Shown: positions 33,432-41,478 of the stretch, piece by piece | Layout: every line of letters starts with the position of its first letter | Position numbering within the stretch: the stretch's first letter is position 1 | Assembly: GCA_945860415.1 (NCBI GenBank) | Contig: CAMAQA010000017.1 | Coordinates: 1-43,221, forward strand | Reading direction: 5' to 3' | Source: Bacteriovorax stolpii | Lineage (GTDB): Bacteria; Bdellovibrionota; UBA1018 | Length of the DNA stretch: 43,221 nucleotides | Position numbers and translations under genes: made by a program | The notes under the pieces: model-generated | Told to the model about the DNA's origin: nothing | Databases searched by the model: none | What the model saw: only the letters and a program-made list of their open reading frames with translations

Positions 33432-33839
33432 TCAGGCTTTGAGCAGGTCTTCAAGCTCGAGGAGCATGAACTCCAGGCGCTTTTCGAGATCCTGCAGCTG
33501 CTCGAGATTCTTGCCGAGGCTCGAGAGGGCCTCTCGCTGCTGGTGGAGGCGGTAATCAGAAGCGGCAAGCTGGCCTGCCAGGCTTGCAGGAATCGTCTCG
33601 GGAACTGCGGGGGCAGGAACCTGGCGGATGTCGCGGGCGCGGTATTCACGGACAAGGCCTGGACGCTGGGCTGCTTCGCGCGCATCGCCGGTCTTCAGGA
33701 CGCGCGATCGCTGCGTGGCGCTCGAAGGGCGTGCTGCGGGGGCCTCGGGCAGCGCGGTGTCCTTGATTTTCTGGATCAGTTTTCCCATCGGGGTGAACAG
33801 GAAGGTGATTTTTTCGGACGGGTCACGGGTGGCGCTCAT
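33432..33839 (-). CDS. Hypothetical protein with C-terminal coiled coil
   Basis: The 135-residue protein has a basic, mildly hydrophobic start (ITFLFTPMGKLIQKIKDTAL), a low-complexity Pro/Ala/Arg middle, and a heptad-patterned C-terminal helix from about 95 on (LSSLGKNLEQLQDLEKRL). No family is recognised. AGAGAGGAACCCG precedes the ATG, which supports the start; nearly the same AGAGAGGAAC lies before the Hsp20-fusion gene upstream. It is probably co-transcribed with psd. Confidence 0.6.
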   Translation of the reverse strand: MSATRDPSEKITFLFTPMGKLIQKIKDTALPEAPAARPSSATQRSRVLKTGDAREAAQRPGLVREYRARDIRQVPAPAVPETIPASLAGQLAASDYRLHQQREALSSLGKNLEQLQDLEKRLEFMLLELEDLLKA

Positions 33840-33984
33840 CGGGTTCCTCTCTGCGGCTGCATCAGCTCAACTGAGGTACTGTTGAGCAATCGCAGTGCCA
33901 GAGGTACTCACGCCCAACGCTGATTTTAGAGGCGGGTGAAGGCGGGTGAAGGGCTAGGGCTGTCCAAGCTTTGGACAGCTGGCA

Positions 33985-35211
33985 TCAACTGATCGGAGAG
34001 CCCTTGTAGGGAGGGGCGGGAGCCACGAGGCCCTCCGGAAAGTCCGGTCGCGGCGCCCGGTGCCTGGAGAAGGGGTGTGAATCCAGGGGCTTCTTTCCAC
34101 CGGTCTCCGGATCGACCATTCCGGTGCGCTTGGAAAAGGTAAAGATCAGCTCGTCGCCCTGGGATTCGCGGAGCACCGTTGCCGCGTCGACAGGCCAGTC
34201 GATCGGAAAGATCTCGCGAAAGGTCTGGTAGCTGGAGCTGCTCCTGGCGCGTCCCTCGCCGAGCTGGACCTGGTCTTGCGACCGCCTGGCGCCGGTGACC
34301 ACGATCTGCTGCCCCTGGACCTGGGCCTTGACGTTGTCCTGCTCGTGACGGGGAACCCGCGCACGCAGGACGAAGGTATCGCCGGCATCGGTCAACTCGG
34401 CATCCAGGTTGACCATGCGGTAAAACGGGTCTTCCTGGCGTGATTCGTAGGTGGCCAGCTTCAGCGCGCCATCGTTCCGCAATTCCTCGAGCTGCTTTCC
34501 GGCACGCAGATTCAGCTGGTTCAGCGACTCCTCATGCTGTCCGACAGTGAGGCTGAACTGGTCGTTGAATTTTTTCTCCGCCGTCATGCGGGCGTCTTCG
34601 ATCTTCCTCCGAAGCTCCTCGTTCTCGTTTCTGGCCTTTTCGGTCTGGCTGGTCCGCGCGTCCTCGTGCGTCTTCTGGAGGGTGCGCATCTCGGCGCCAT
34701 GGATTTCCTGGTAGGCCTCGCGCTGCGCTTTCACGAGTGCGTCCTGTTTTTCGAATTCACGCAGGTTTCTCTGGTAGGCTTCGCGCGCCGCTTTGGCGCT
34801 CTTCTTCGTCGTCTCTTCGATTTCGTGCTGATAATGCTCTTCGATTTCTTCTTGCGCCCGCTCGCCATCGCGGCTTGCCAGGGCAACCTCGGCATCAGTC
34901 CTGCGCTTCAGTTCGCGAAGCTGCTGGTAGCCTTCGGCCTTGGTTTTCTTCATCTGGTCACGGATGTATCCGCGCTCCGTTTCGAGGCGCGCGTTTCCTT
35001 CAGTGCGCTGTGCGTTGCTTCGGCGCTCGATGTCCTGGACGGCTTCATCCGACCGGTGCTTCGCTTCGTGGATCCGTCGCTGGGCGTCTTCTTCTGCCTG
35101 CCTGACCCGCCGCTCCTGCTCCTGCTGGGCGCGGGCATCCGATTCGGCGCGCCTGCGAGCCTCGTAAATGCTGGCAGCTTCTGGTGGCGGTGTTTTTGAA
35201 CGAATGTCCAT
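33985..35211 (-). CDS. Long coiled-coil protein fused to an Hsp20/alpha-crystallin domain
   Basis: The 408-residue protein has two parts. About residues 14-255 are an uninterrupted charged helix very rich in Glu, Arg, Gln and Lys, with heptads broken only briefly. About 260-360 is a small-heat-shock-protein domain: DPFYRMVNLDAELTDAGDTF, FVLRARVPRHEQDNVKAQVQ, QQIVVTGARRS and FREIFPIDWPVDAATV follow the alpha-crystallin strand order. The usual IxI anchor in the tail is not visible; the last 45 residues are Pro-rich. Family sHSPs hold unfolding proteins. A long N-terminal coiled coil in place of the normal short arm is unusual. Start ATG 35211 is chosen for its nearby promoter; the frame is open to 35721 but only overlaps the opposite gene. 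Confidence 0.78.
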   Translation of the reverse strand: MDIRSKTPPPEAASIYEARRRAESDARAQQEQERRVRQAEEDAQRRIHEAKHRSDEAVQDIERRSNAQRTEGNARLETERGYIRDQMKKTKAEGYQQLRELKRRTDAEVALASRDGERAQEEIEEHYQHEIEETTKKSAKAAREAYQRNLREFEKQDALVKAQREAYQEIHGAEMRTLQKTHEDARTSQTEKARNENEELRRKIEDARMTAEKKFNDQFSLTVGQHEESLNQLNLRAGKQLEELRNDGALKLATYESRQEDPFYRMVNLDAELTDAGDTFVLRARVPRHEQDNVKAQVQGQQIVVTGARRSQDQVQLGEGRARSSSSYQTFREIFPIDWPVDAATVLRESQGDELIFTFSKRTGMVDPETGGKKPLDSHPFSRHRAPRPDFPEGLVAPAPPYKGSPIS

Positions 35212-35241
35212 CCTTGGAGCCCCGTTCCTCTCTCTTCCTTG

Positions 35242-35270
35242 AGAATAGGGCTTCAAGGAGCACCTGTCAA
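35242..35270 (-). promoter_or_regulatory. Near-consensus sigma70 promoter for the coiled-coil Hsp20 gene
   Basis: Minus strand: perfect TTGACA (35265-35270), 17-base spacer, TATTCT (35242-35247). The predicted transcript starts near 35235, giving a leader of about 24 bases. It is of the housekeeping type, not the heat-shock sigma32 pattern. Confidence 0.7.
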
Positions 35271-35282
35271 AAGAGAGGCCCC

Positions 35283-35294
35283 GTCCGGCCGGAC
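35283..35294. promoter_or_regulatory. Perfect palindrome between divergent promoters (possible operator)
   Basis: GTCCGGCCGGAC is a perfect 12-bp palindrome. It lies 12 bases upstream of the plus-strand -35 box and 13 bases upstream of the minus-strand -35 box, so one protein bound here could act on both genes. Confidence 0.45.
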
Positions 35295-35305
35295 ACAATC
35301 CCTGT

Positions 35306-35335
35306 TTGACCTCGTTCAAAACAGACCGGTACACT
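35306..35335 (+). promoter_or_regulatory. Sigma70-like promoter for the zinc-finger repeat gene
   Basis: TTGACC (35306-35311), 18-base spacer, TACACT (35330-35335). The transcript would start near 35342, about 18 bases before the ATG at 35360, with GGGAG as ribosome binding site. Confidence 0.6.
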
Positions 35336-35359
35336 GGAGGGGGAAGGGAAAGGGAGCAC

Positions 35360-36472
35360 ATGAAGCGGTCGACCTCTCGCAAATCAGCCGCCAGCCCCTC
35401 CAGTGCCGGGCAGGTTGCGCCGGAAAGGCGTCGGAATCCCCGAAGGAAGCCTCGGAAGGAATCGCCGATGAGCAGTCCGGTGGCCGAATCGGCCGCCGTG
35501 GACCAGGAGTCGTGCGCCCACTGCGGCAAATCCTTGACGTCCGGTGATCGTGCCCTGTTCGTAGAAGAAGAGCGCGGCCGTACATTCTGCACGGAAGATT
35601 GCATTGGAGAGTACTTCTCTCCGGAAGTCGAACGCCTGGAGGCGGAATACCACGCCCAGCTCTCTGCCAGCGATCTCCAGGCGGACGAGCGCGAAGAGCT
35701 GGCCCATCTCCGCTGGTCCACCCTGCGCGAGCCTGACGAAGTCTGGCGCGAGAAGACGCTGTCGGGAGACTACCGCTATACGCTCATTGCCGAGTTCCAG
35801 CCGGCCGACAGGCCGGTCTGGTGCGTGTGCCTGTCGCTCTTCCTGCGAGGTGAGCCGAGTTTCATGTTCCTGAGCATCATCACTCGCAATGCGGCGCTGG
35901 TGGACCGTTATCGGCGCGGCGAGCGGATGAGCTGGATCAAGAGATCGACCGAAGACAAGGTTTCGGCCGCGCATCCGAGGCCGACTGCCGAGCAGCTGGC
36001 GCTCGACGGAACGGTCATTCCTGCCGACCAGCTGGAGGTGCTGTCTTCGGAGGCCCCGACGGACGGGCTTGCAGATGGCTGGACAACAGATGAGGCGGTT
36101 CGAGCCGCACTGGGTGCGGGTCGGCGCGCAGATGATATTCCGAACGAGGAGTTCGGTTCCTATCAGTCGTGCATGGAGGAGACGCTCGAGGCTCCCGACG
36201 AGGTATGGTCTCTGGTTGCAGAGCAGTCGGTGGCGCCTTCGACCGGCGAGGACACGTCGGTTCGAATGTTTCACTTCATTCGGCATTACGAATCTGGCGA
36301 GGTGCCGTTCTGGTACCTGATCGTGGCCAAGGAGCTTCCTGACGAGGATCATCTGGAGGTGCTCGAGGCGTTTCCGACTCGAGACATCGAGCTGGTGGAG
36401 CGCTATCGCCAGGGTTCGCAGGAAATCGGCGGAGACGGTTCATCGGAGCCGGTCACCCGCGTCCTGCACTGA
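35360..36472 (+). CDS. Zinc-finger protein with a tandemly repeated PDEVW domain, unknown function
   Basis: The 370-residue protein starts with a very basic tail (RRRNPRRKPRK, 23-33), then a four-cysteine finger (Cys52-X2-Cys55, Cys77-X3-Cys81) of the CAHCGK...FCTEDC type. Two related domains follow at about 121-188 and 275-352: each opens with TL-x2-PDEVW, has a hydrophobic WCVCLSLFL or WYLIVAKEL strand, and closes with VxRYRxG. The repeats are joined by an acidic linker. The PDEVW...strand pattern has a faint likeness to PBECR-type nuclease domains, but I would not assign it. Start ATG 35360 fits the promoter; ATG 35468 is an alternative. Divergent from the Hsp20 fusion. Confidence 0.7.
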   Translation: MKRSTSRKSAASPSSAGQVAPERRRNPRRKPRKESPMSSPVAESAAVDQESCAHCGKSLTSGDRALFVEEERGRTFCTEDCIGEYFSPEVERLEAEYHAQLSASDLQADEREELAHLRWSTLREPDEVWREKTLSGDYRYTLIAEFQPADRPVWCVCLSLFLRGEPSFMFLSIITRNAALVDRYRRGERMSWIKRSTEDKVSAAHPRPTAEQLALDGTVIPADQLEVLSSEAPTDGLADGWTTDEAVRAALGAGRRADDIPNEEFGSYQSCMEETLEAPDEVWSLVAEQSVAPSTGEDTSVRMFHFIRHYESGEVPFWYLIVAKELPDEDHLEVLEAFPTRDIELVERYRQGSQEIGGDGSSEPVTRVLH

Positions 36473-36479
36473 ATTCGGA

Positions 36480-37028
36480 TCAATCGCGAAACTGTCCGTA
36501 CGAGAAGGACTTCGGGCACTGGTGGTAGTTGCCGGTACCGAGGCAGGCCTGCATCTGGAGGCGCCCCTGGTAGGGCACGATGAAAGCGGCATTGAACGTT
36601 GCTTGGTCGAATTCAAAGACCTGTCCACCATCGCTCTTGTTGCTGCACATGATCATCGGGATTCCTGTGCGATCAAGAATGGGATAGATCGCTCCGCCAT
36701 CGACGACCTGGGCCGGAAAAACACAGTACTGGCGTGCCTCCGGAGCTTCGCCGAAGATCGTGACGGAGGTCTGCTTCGTCGAGGATGGGCAAACGCTGTA
36801 GTAGCCGGATCCGTCGAGCCAGGTATCGTTGTCGGGAACGATCACTTCCTCGTGGCGGCAGGTTCCACTGGTGTCGGTCTCGGGGCTGTAGAGCGTCCGA
36901 AGCGACGAAACGTCGGTCACTCGAGGACGGCTCTGGCCATGCATCGAGATCTGGCCGCAGGCGGTGGTCAGCACCGGAAGCAGCATCAGGAAAAGTTTTG
37001 CGAGCTTGGTTGTATTCCCCATACCCAT
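36480..37028 (-). CDS. Putative lipoprotein, unknown
   Basis: The 182-residue protein has a short basic start, a hydrophobic stretch and a lipobox-like LTTAC with Cys24, so it is probably lipidated and kept in the envelope. The mature part is rich in Gly, Ser, Tyr and has five further cysteines (CRHEE, YYSVCPS, YCVFP, MCSNK, CLGTGNYHQCP regions), suggesting disulfides in the periplasm or outside. No family is recognised. A second in-frame ATG two codons in is equally possible. It sits downstream of lnt, the last enzyme of lipoprotein maturation, on the same strand. Confidence 0.65.
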   Translation of the reverse strand: MGMGNTTKLAKLFLMLLPVLTTACGQISMHGQSRPRVTDVSSLRTLYSPETDTSGTCRHEEVIVPDNDTWLDGSGYYSVCPSSTKQTSVTIFGEAPEARQYCVFPAQVVDGGAIYPILDRTGIPMIMCSNKSDGGQVFEFDQATFNAAFIVPYQGRLQMQACLGTGNYHQCPKSFSYGQFRD

Positions 37029-37140
37029 CTCTCTCTCACCGGAGAAGAGAGCAAGGCGTGTGCCGCTACATAAATGGGTGTATTTTCAGCTAAAAACTCG
37101 TTTTTCCCCGTGGTTCGAGTGTTCAAAACCTGGACAGGTG

Positions 37141-38781
37141 TCAAGCGCCACGGGTCCACCCTCTTTTGCGGGCGTAGGCCGAGAGGGCGCCCAGTAGCGC
37201 CACGGCGGACGCGATCCTCGGAAAGAAGTCGCCCCAGCGCTCGACGGGCGAGGATGGAAGGGTGGTGAGCGGAACACGGGCGGGCAGGATGACCGGCACT
37301 CCAATATCCGTCCTTTGGAGGATCCTGCCTGCCGGATCGACCACTGCGGAAATTCCGGTGTTGGTGGCCCGCAGCATCGAAATGCCGTTTTCAATCGACC
37401 GAAAGGTCGAGAGCGCGAGGTGCAGCTGGGGTTCGGCATAGGGACCGAACCAGGAGTCATTCGTGATGTTCAGGATCATCTGTGATCCATTGCGCTTGGC
37501 CCTGGCCATGTCGTCGGCGAAGAGCACTTCGTAGCAGATGGCGGGCGCGGCACGGATCACGGGTTGGGTGGGCAGAGAAAAGGGTTCGGGTCCTCTTCCG
37601 CGACCGAAATTTGCCACTTGAGGAAACCACTGCCTCAATGTCGGAAAGACGTCTGAAAACGGAAGCTCCTCGCCGAAGAGCAGCAGCCTGGTCTTGTGGT
37701 ACACCTGCAGATCGTCCGGACCGGCATTCCTGCCAAGAAAGAAAAAGGCGTTGTAGTCCTTCCGGGGAAAGCCGGAGTCCTCGTCATATCCCCCGAAAAG
37801 CATCGGAATTTGGCGAGTTTTTACGAAATTTTCGACTGTCTGGTCCAGCTGCAGCTCGTCCGCGATGCGTGGCTTCCGGAAAGAGGACGGAAACGCGGTC
37901 TCCGGCCAGACGATCGCAACCGGGCGCGGCGACATCGTGCTCAGCGCTTCATCCGACATGCGGATGAAGGTATCCATGACCTGCTGGCGTGCCTTCCTCA
38001 CGCCCTTTCTGGCCGCAAACTTTTCTAAATCGCCGATATTGGCCTGGATGACCGCAAGAGAAACGCTTTCGGAGGATTCGACCTGCTTTTCGACCCAGTG
38101 GCGGGTCGTGCTTCCGTAGATCCAGAATCCAGCAATCAGGGCTCCGGCCGTTGCCAGCACTGGCGCGGATCGAGACACTGCGGGCCAGGCGCTGGGCTCC
38201 TTCCGCTCACGGAGCAGCAGCACGAAATACGCGAGCGCCAGGTTCACGAATGCAGCGAGAAAGGTCAGCCCGTAGGCACCCGCCCAGCGTGCATTCATTC
38301 GTAGATTTTCATGTCCCACCATGTGGTGACCCAAGGTGTCGCGAAAGAGCTTGGGGACCATCCAGTCCAGTGCCGTATATGCGAGGGCCAGCCACAGCAG
38401 GCTGTACACCGCGTGGCGCCGCTCCTGAAGCAGGGCTCGCCGAAGCGTTCTCCTGACGATAGGCCCGAGCATCCACCACTGCGGCTGACCGATCAGGCTG
38501 AAAAGCAGCAGCCCAAGCACTGCCGCCGGCCATGGCAGGCCACCGAATTCCTTGATGACATAGGCCACCCAGAAGAAGCCGCCGAGGGTGACCAGGATGC
38601 CCAGCCAGAGGCCCTGGAAGGCTGCTCGGCGCCCCTGCGTCGGGCCATCGATGCCCGCCAGATGGACGAGCCAAGGGACAAGCGCAAACCAGCCCAGAAA
38701 CGCCAGGTCATGTGGCGGGAAAGCCGCCACGTAGAGCAGGGCACTCAGCAGGGTCAGGGGATGCGCCAGACGCTTCGTCAC
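37141..38781 (-). CDS. lnt: Apolipoprotein N-acyltransferase
   Basis: Lnt adds the third acyl chain to lipoproteins at the periplasmic face of the inner membrane. The 546-residue protein has about seven hydrophobic segments in the first 225 residues, then a nitrilase-like domain with the catalytic triad Glu294 (VWPETA), Lys363 (YHKTRLLLFGEELPF) and Cys416 (AICYEVLF). A last membrane helix lies near the C-terminus. Length is normal (about 510-550). It lies 45 bases after the subtilase stop on the same strand. Confidence 0.95.
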   Translation of the reverse strand: MTKRLAHPLTLLSALLYVAAFPPHDLAFLGWFALVPWLVHLAGIDGPTQGRRAAFQGLWLGILVTLGGFFWVAYVIKEFGGLPWPAAVLGLLLFSLIGQPQWWMLGPIVRRTLRRALLQERRHAVYSLLWLALAYTALDWMVPKLFRDTLGHHMVGHENLRMNARWAGAYGLTFLAAFVNLALAYFVLLLRERKEPSAWPAVSRSAPVLATAGALIAGFWIYGSTTRHWVEKQVESSESVSLAVIQANIGDLEKFAARKGVRKARQQVMDTFIRMSDEALSTMSPRPVAIVWPETAFPSSFRKPRIADELQLDQTVENFVKTRQIPMLFGGYDEDSGFPRKDYNAFFFLGRNAGPDDLQVYHKTRLLLFGEELPFSDVFPTLRQWFPQVANFGRGRGPEPFSLPTQPVIRAAPAICYEVLFADDMARAKRNGSQMILNITNDSWFGPYAEPQLHLALSTFRSIENGISMLRATNTGISAVVDPAGRILQRTDIGVPVILPARVPLTTLPSSPVERWGDFFPRIASAVALLGALSAYARKRGWTRGA

Positions 38782-38826
38782 AGGTTTCTAAAGTAAACAA
38801 CTCGAGCGCGAATGACGAGCGTGGAT

Positions 38827-40038
38827 TTAGCGCGAACCGGCAGCACGAAGGCCTGTGGCCGTTGCGGTTTCGGCAACAGATACGGGCTTCCGGGCCACGA
38901 TCGGCTGATCGCGGACCTCCGTGGAAGCCAGCAACTTGCGCGATTCGAGCTGCAGCAGGGCCGCGTAGGCATTCAGGCGGCCACCCGTGGCCAGCTTGTC
39001 GGCCAGCTCAGGCAGCTTGTCCACCGAAGCGGTGATGATGGATTTGAGCTGCTGCGGAGTCAGTGAAGGGTTCTTCGCCAGCAGCAGGGCGGCCACGCCA
39101 CTCACGAAGGCGGTGGCCTGCGAGGTGCCGGTCATGGAACCGTAGCGTCCTGACGGAAGCGTGCTGAAGATGCCTTCGCCCGGAGCGGCGACGTCGACCT
39201 TCTTCCTGCCCCAGTTCGACGACGATAGGAGGCGATTGTTCACGTCCGTTGCTGCCACCGAAATGATGTTCGAGAGGCCGTAGGCGGACGGATAGTAGTA
39301 GTTTTCCACCTTGTCGGTGTTCTGGTGCTCGTTGCCGGCTGCAGACACGAACAGAACCCCTTTTTCTTCGGCTCGGCGGATGGCGAGGTATTCCTCTTCC
39401 GAGAACTCCGGACCGCCGCCGCTGTAGTTGATGATTCGAGCGCCATGGTCCACGGCGTAATTGATCGCCTTGACCGTATTGGCGAGGTTGACCGCGCCCG
39501 GATTCTTGTCCGAGTAGTACTTCACGGCCATGATCGATACCTGGCGGGCCACTCCGGCCACTCCGGCCTGCGGCTGCGCGATAGCGCCGATGATTCCGGC
39601 GACATGCGTTCCGTGGCCGTGATCATCGGCCGGGTTCGGCTGATTCGTCACAAAGTTCCAGCCGTAGACCGACTTGTCCTTGATGGCAGGATCGCGCCAC
39701 ATGTTCGTTGAAAGCGCCACGTGCGAGGCATCGACTCCGGTGTCGATGACGGCGACGATCACATCGCGGCTTCCTCCTTCGATCTTCCAGGCGTCGAGCG
39801 CATGGATGTGCGACTTGAAATTGTTGGCCAGGCCCCAGTTCCGGAGCGTGAACGGCATCGACTCCTGAAGTGATGACTTGCCTGCCGGAATCAGCGCAGC
39901 CGTGTGTCGCGACAGGACCTCGAAGGGCCTGAGGCCGAGGCTGAAGGTGGCCACGCCCAGGGCCAATGCCAGGGCGCCTTGTCTGAGGGTGATCCGTTGA
40001 GACTTCCGCTTCTGCTGGTTCGACGCAAACGACTTCAT
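38827..40038 (-). CDS. Subtilisin-like serine protease (S8 family), exported
   Basis: The 403-residue protein has a basic N-terminus and a hydrophobic export signal (about 19-36), then the subtilase core with catalytic Asp99 (VIDTGVD), His142 (DHGHGTHVAG) and Ser306 (GTSQATA), plus the oxyanion Asn236 in SAAGNE. No separate inhibitor_I9 propeptide is obvious; only about 40 residues lie between signal and core. The last 40 residues are low complexity. Exported subtilases digest proteins outside the cell or in the periplasm; use in prey or host degradation would fit a predator but is speculation. Confidence 0.92.
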   Translation of the reverse strand: MKSFASNQQKRKSQRITLRQGALALALGVATFSLGLRPFEVLSRHTAALIPAGKSSLQESMPFTLRNWGLANNFKSHIHALDAWKIEGGSRDVIVAVIDTGVDASHVALSTNMWRDPAIKDKSVYGWNFVTNQPNPADDHGHGTHVAGIIGAIAQPQAGVAGVARQVSIMAVKYYSDKNPGAVNLANTVKAINYAVDHGARIINYSGGGPEFSEEEYLAIRRAEEKGVLFVSAAGNEHQNTDKVENYYYPSAYGLSNIISVAATDVNNRLLSSSNWGRKKVDVAAPGEGIFSTLPSGRYGSMTGTSQATAFVSGVAALLLAKNPSLTPQQLKSIITASVDKLPELADKLATGGRLNAYAALLQLESRKLLASTEVRDQPIVARKPVSVAETATATGLRAAGSR

Positions 40039-40254
40039 CGTTCCACCTAGCAGAGCAACCCATGTGCCGTGGAGTTGGGTGCGCTCGGATTTTTAAAAAG
40101 CGCAATAATTTCATAGTTTTGCGATCGTTCTGGGTTGTCGATCCGGCCGCATTCAGGAGCGGGGCGTTGACCAACTTTTTGACAGGCGCTGTACCGATTG
40201 TCGACGCCGGTAATCGCTCATGAACTGGGAAAAGACTGCCGATCCAAGAGAGGT

Positions 40255-41118
40255 ATGAAGCGCAGCCTGGCCATCGGCCTGGTGATCCTGCAGACGCTTT
40301 TGAGCCGCCCCTTGTCGCACGCCGAGACCCTGCCTCGCGAGTCTCTGGAGCGATTGCGTGCAACCGTACAAATCCTCATGCGCTCGCCGACAGGCCGGAG
40401 CCTCGTGGAATCCGCGCAGCGATTCTGGAAGCTCGAATCCGAGCGCGAGCTGCCGCGATTCCTCAAGTGGGATCGGGCGTCGAAGACGGATGCGGTGCTG
40501 ATCCGGCACTTCAATCCCAAGACCGGTACCGAGGAGCGCGAAAGAGAAGTGACCATTTCGCTGCGATCTGCACAGAAGATCGAAGAAGTCGTGCTCGATC
40601 TTGCGCACGAGCTTGCACATGCGGTTTCCAAGCCGGTGTGGGATCCATACGACGCGGGCCTCACCGCAGGAGACTACCTTTTCTCCGCGATCGAGGGTCG
40701 AGGTGGTGAAATCGAAGCTGTCGCCCTGGAGTGCCGTGTGGCGCTGGAGCTGCTTCCCCTCGTTGACTCGATGGATGTGAGCCGCTGCGGCCCTTATGTC
40801 CAGCAAGGGCGTGTGCTTACTGAGCGCATTCGCGAAGACTTTTACAGAATAGGAAGCTGGTATCCGCAGCTAACATCTCGCCTCGGCGGCGAGACTGCCC
40901 GGTTTCCGCTGCTCTCGGCCAAGGCTCCTCGGCTCTTTTCATCGACCGGCCATTCGCCCTATCCGGTGGCGCTGTTTGAGGAATTTGAGCAGATCAGTGC
41001 TGCCGCCTGCGAAAACTCACGATCGCGTCTCAAGACGTTCGTCAATCGTGAGCCCGCCTCCAGCTCCACCGGCCAGGAACACCTTGTTCGTGAATTCCTG
41101 AAACGTCGCTGCCACTGA
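40255..41118 (+). CDS. Secreted zincin-like protein (HExxH), unknown family
   Basis: The 287-residue protein starts at ATG 40255 behind AAGAGAGGT. It has a signal peptide (about 1-23, SHA). The motif HELAH at 118-122 in VVLDLAHELAHAVS is the zinc-binding HExxH of metallopeptidases, and GGEIEAVALEC (151-161) supplies a possible third ligand in a helix downstream, as in gluzincins. The C-terminal third has several conserved-looking prolines and a final Cys-His. No family is recognised, so protease activity is inferred from the motif only. Divergent from the subtilase; the 216-base gap contains an AT-rich patch near 40092-40122 but no promoter I would defend. Confidence 0.65.
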   Translation: MKRSLAIGLVILQTLLSRPLSHAETLPRESLERLRATVQILMRSPTGRSLVESAQRFWKLESERELPRFLKWDRASKTDAVLIRHFNPKTGTEEREREVTISLRSAQKIEEVVLDLAHELAHAVSKPVWDPYDAGLTAGDYLFSAIEGRGGEIEAVALECRVALELLPLVDSMDVSRCGPYVQQGRVLTERIREDFYRIGSWYPQLTSRLGGETARFPLLSAKAPRLFSSTGHSPYPVALFEEFEQISAAACENSRSRLKTFVNREPASSSTGQEHLVREFLKRRCH

Positions 41119-41129
41119 CACCGCGGGGC

Positions 41130-41160
41130 ACCTCCATTGCACCTCAAGGGCCGTGGAGGT
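41130..41160 (+). promoter_or_regulatory. Hairpin sequestering the ribosome binding site of the YeaQ-like gene
   Basis: ACCTCCA (41130-41136) is the exact complement of TGGAGGT (41154-41160), which is the Shine-Dalgarno sequence eight bases before the ATG at 41169. The loop of 17 bases contains a second CACCTC that could pair with the same site. Translation would be blocked when it is folded. Confidence 0.5.
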
Positions 41161-41168
41161 CCTTCTTC

Positions 41169-41477
41169 ATGGAAATTCTCAGCTGGGTTCTTTTTGGCTT
41201 CGTTGTCGGCCTGATTGCCCGAGCATTGATGCCGGGCCGCGATTCGATGGGGTTGCTCGCCACGACCGTGCTTGGAATTTTTGGAGCGCTTCTAGGCGGC
41301 TGGCTTGGTCAGGCACTGGGGCTTTACCGAACGGGCGACAACATTGGCTTCATCGGAGCGACGATCGGAGCGATCGTGGTGCTCGGAATCTTCAATGCGA
41401 TCAATCGTCGACGTGTCCGCCGGACCGGAATCACCGGGCGCGTGACGGATGCGGACAAAACCGACCGAGCAGCCTAG
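41169..41477 (+). CDS. GlsB/YeaQ/YmgE family small membrane protein
   Basis: The 102-residue protein has three glycine-rich membrane helices and the family pattern: ILSWVLFGFVVGLIARALMPG, then TTVLGIFGALLGGWLGQALG, then GFIGATIGAIVVLGIFNAI. It ends in a basic cytoplasmic tail (NRRRVRRTG). Members are often called transglycosylase-associated proteins and are stress-induced in many bacteria, but the function is unknown. The tail is about 15 residues longer than usual. Confidence 0.88.
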   Translation: MEILSWVLFGFVVGLIARALMPGRDSMGLLATTVLGIFGALLGGWLGQALGLYRTGDNIGFIGATIGAIVVLGIFNAINRRRVRRTGITGRVTDADKTDRAA

Positions 41478-41478
41478 A

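Noticed and set aside
33959..33979. GCTGTCCAA/TTGGACAGC hairpin as terminator of the coiled-coil Hsp20 gene
   Set aside because: The 9-bp stem is real, but no T run follows it on the minus strand; a factor-dependent end is possible but not supported.
35211..35270. Heat-shock sigma32 promoter for the Hsp20 fusion
   Set aside because: CTTGAA is present in the spacer, but no CCCCAT-type -10 follows at the right distance; the housekeeping promoter fits far better.
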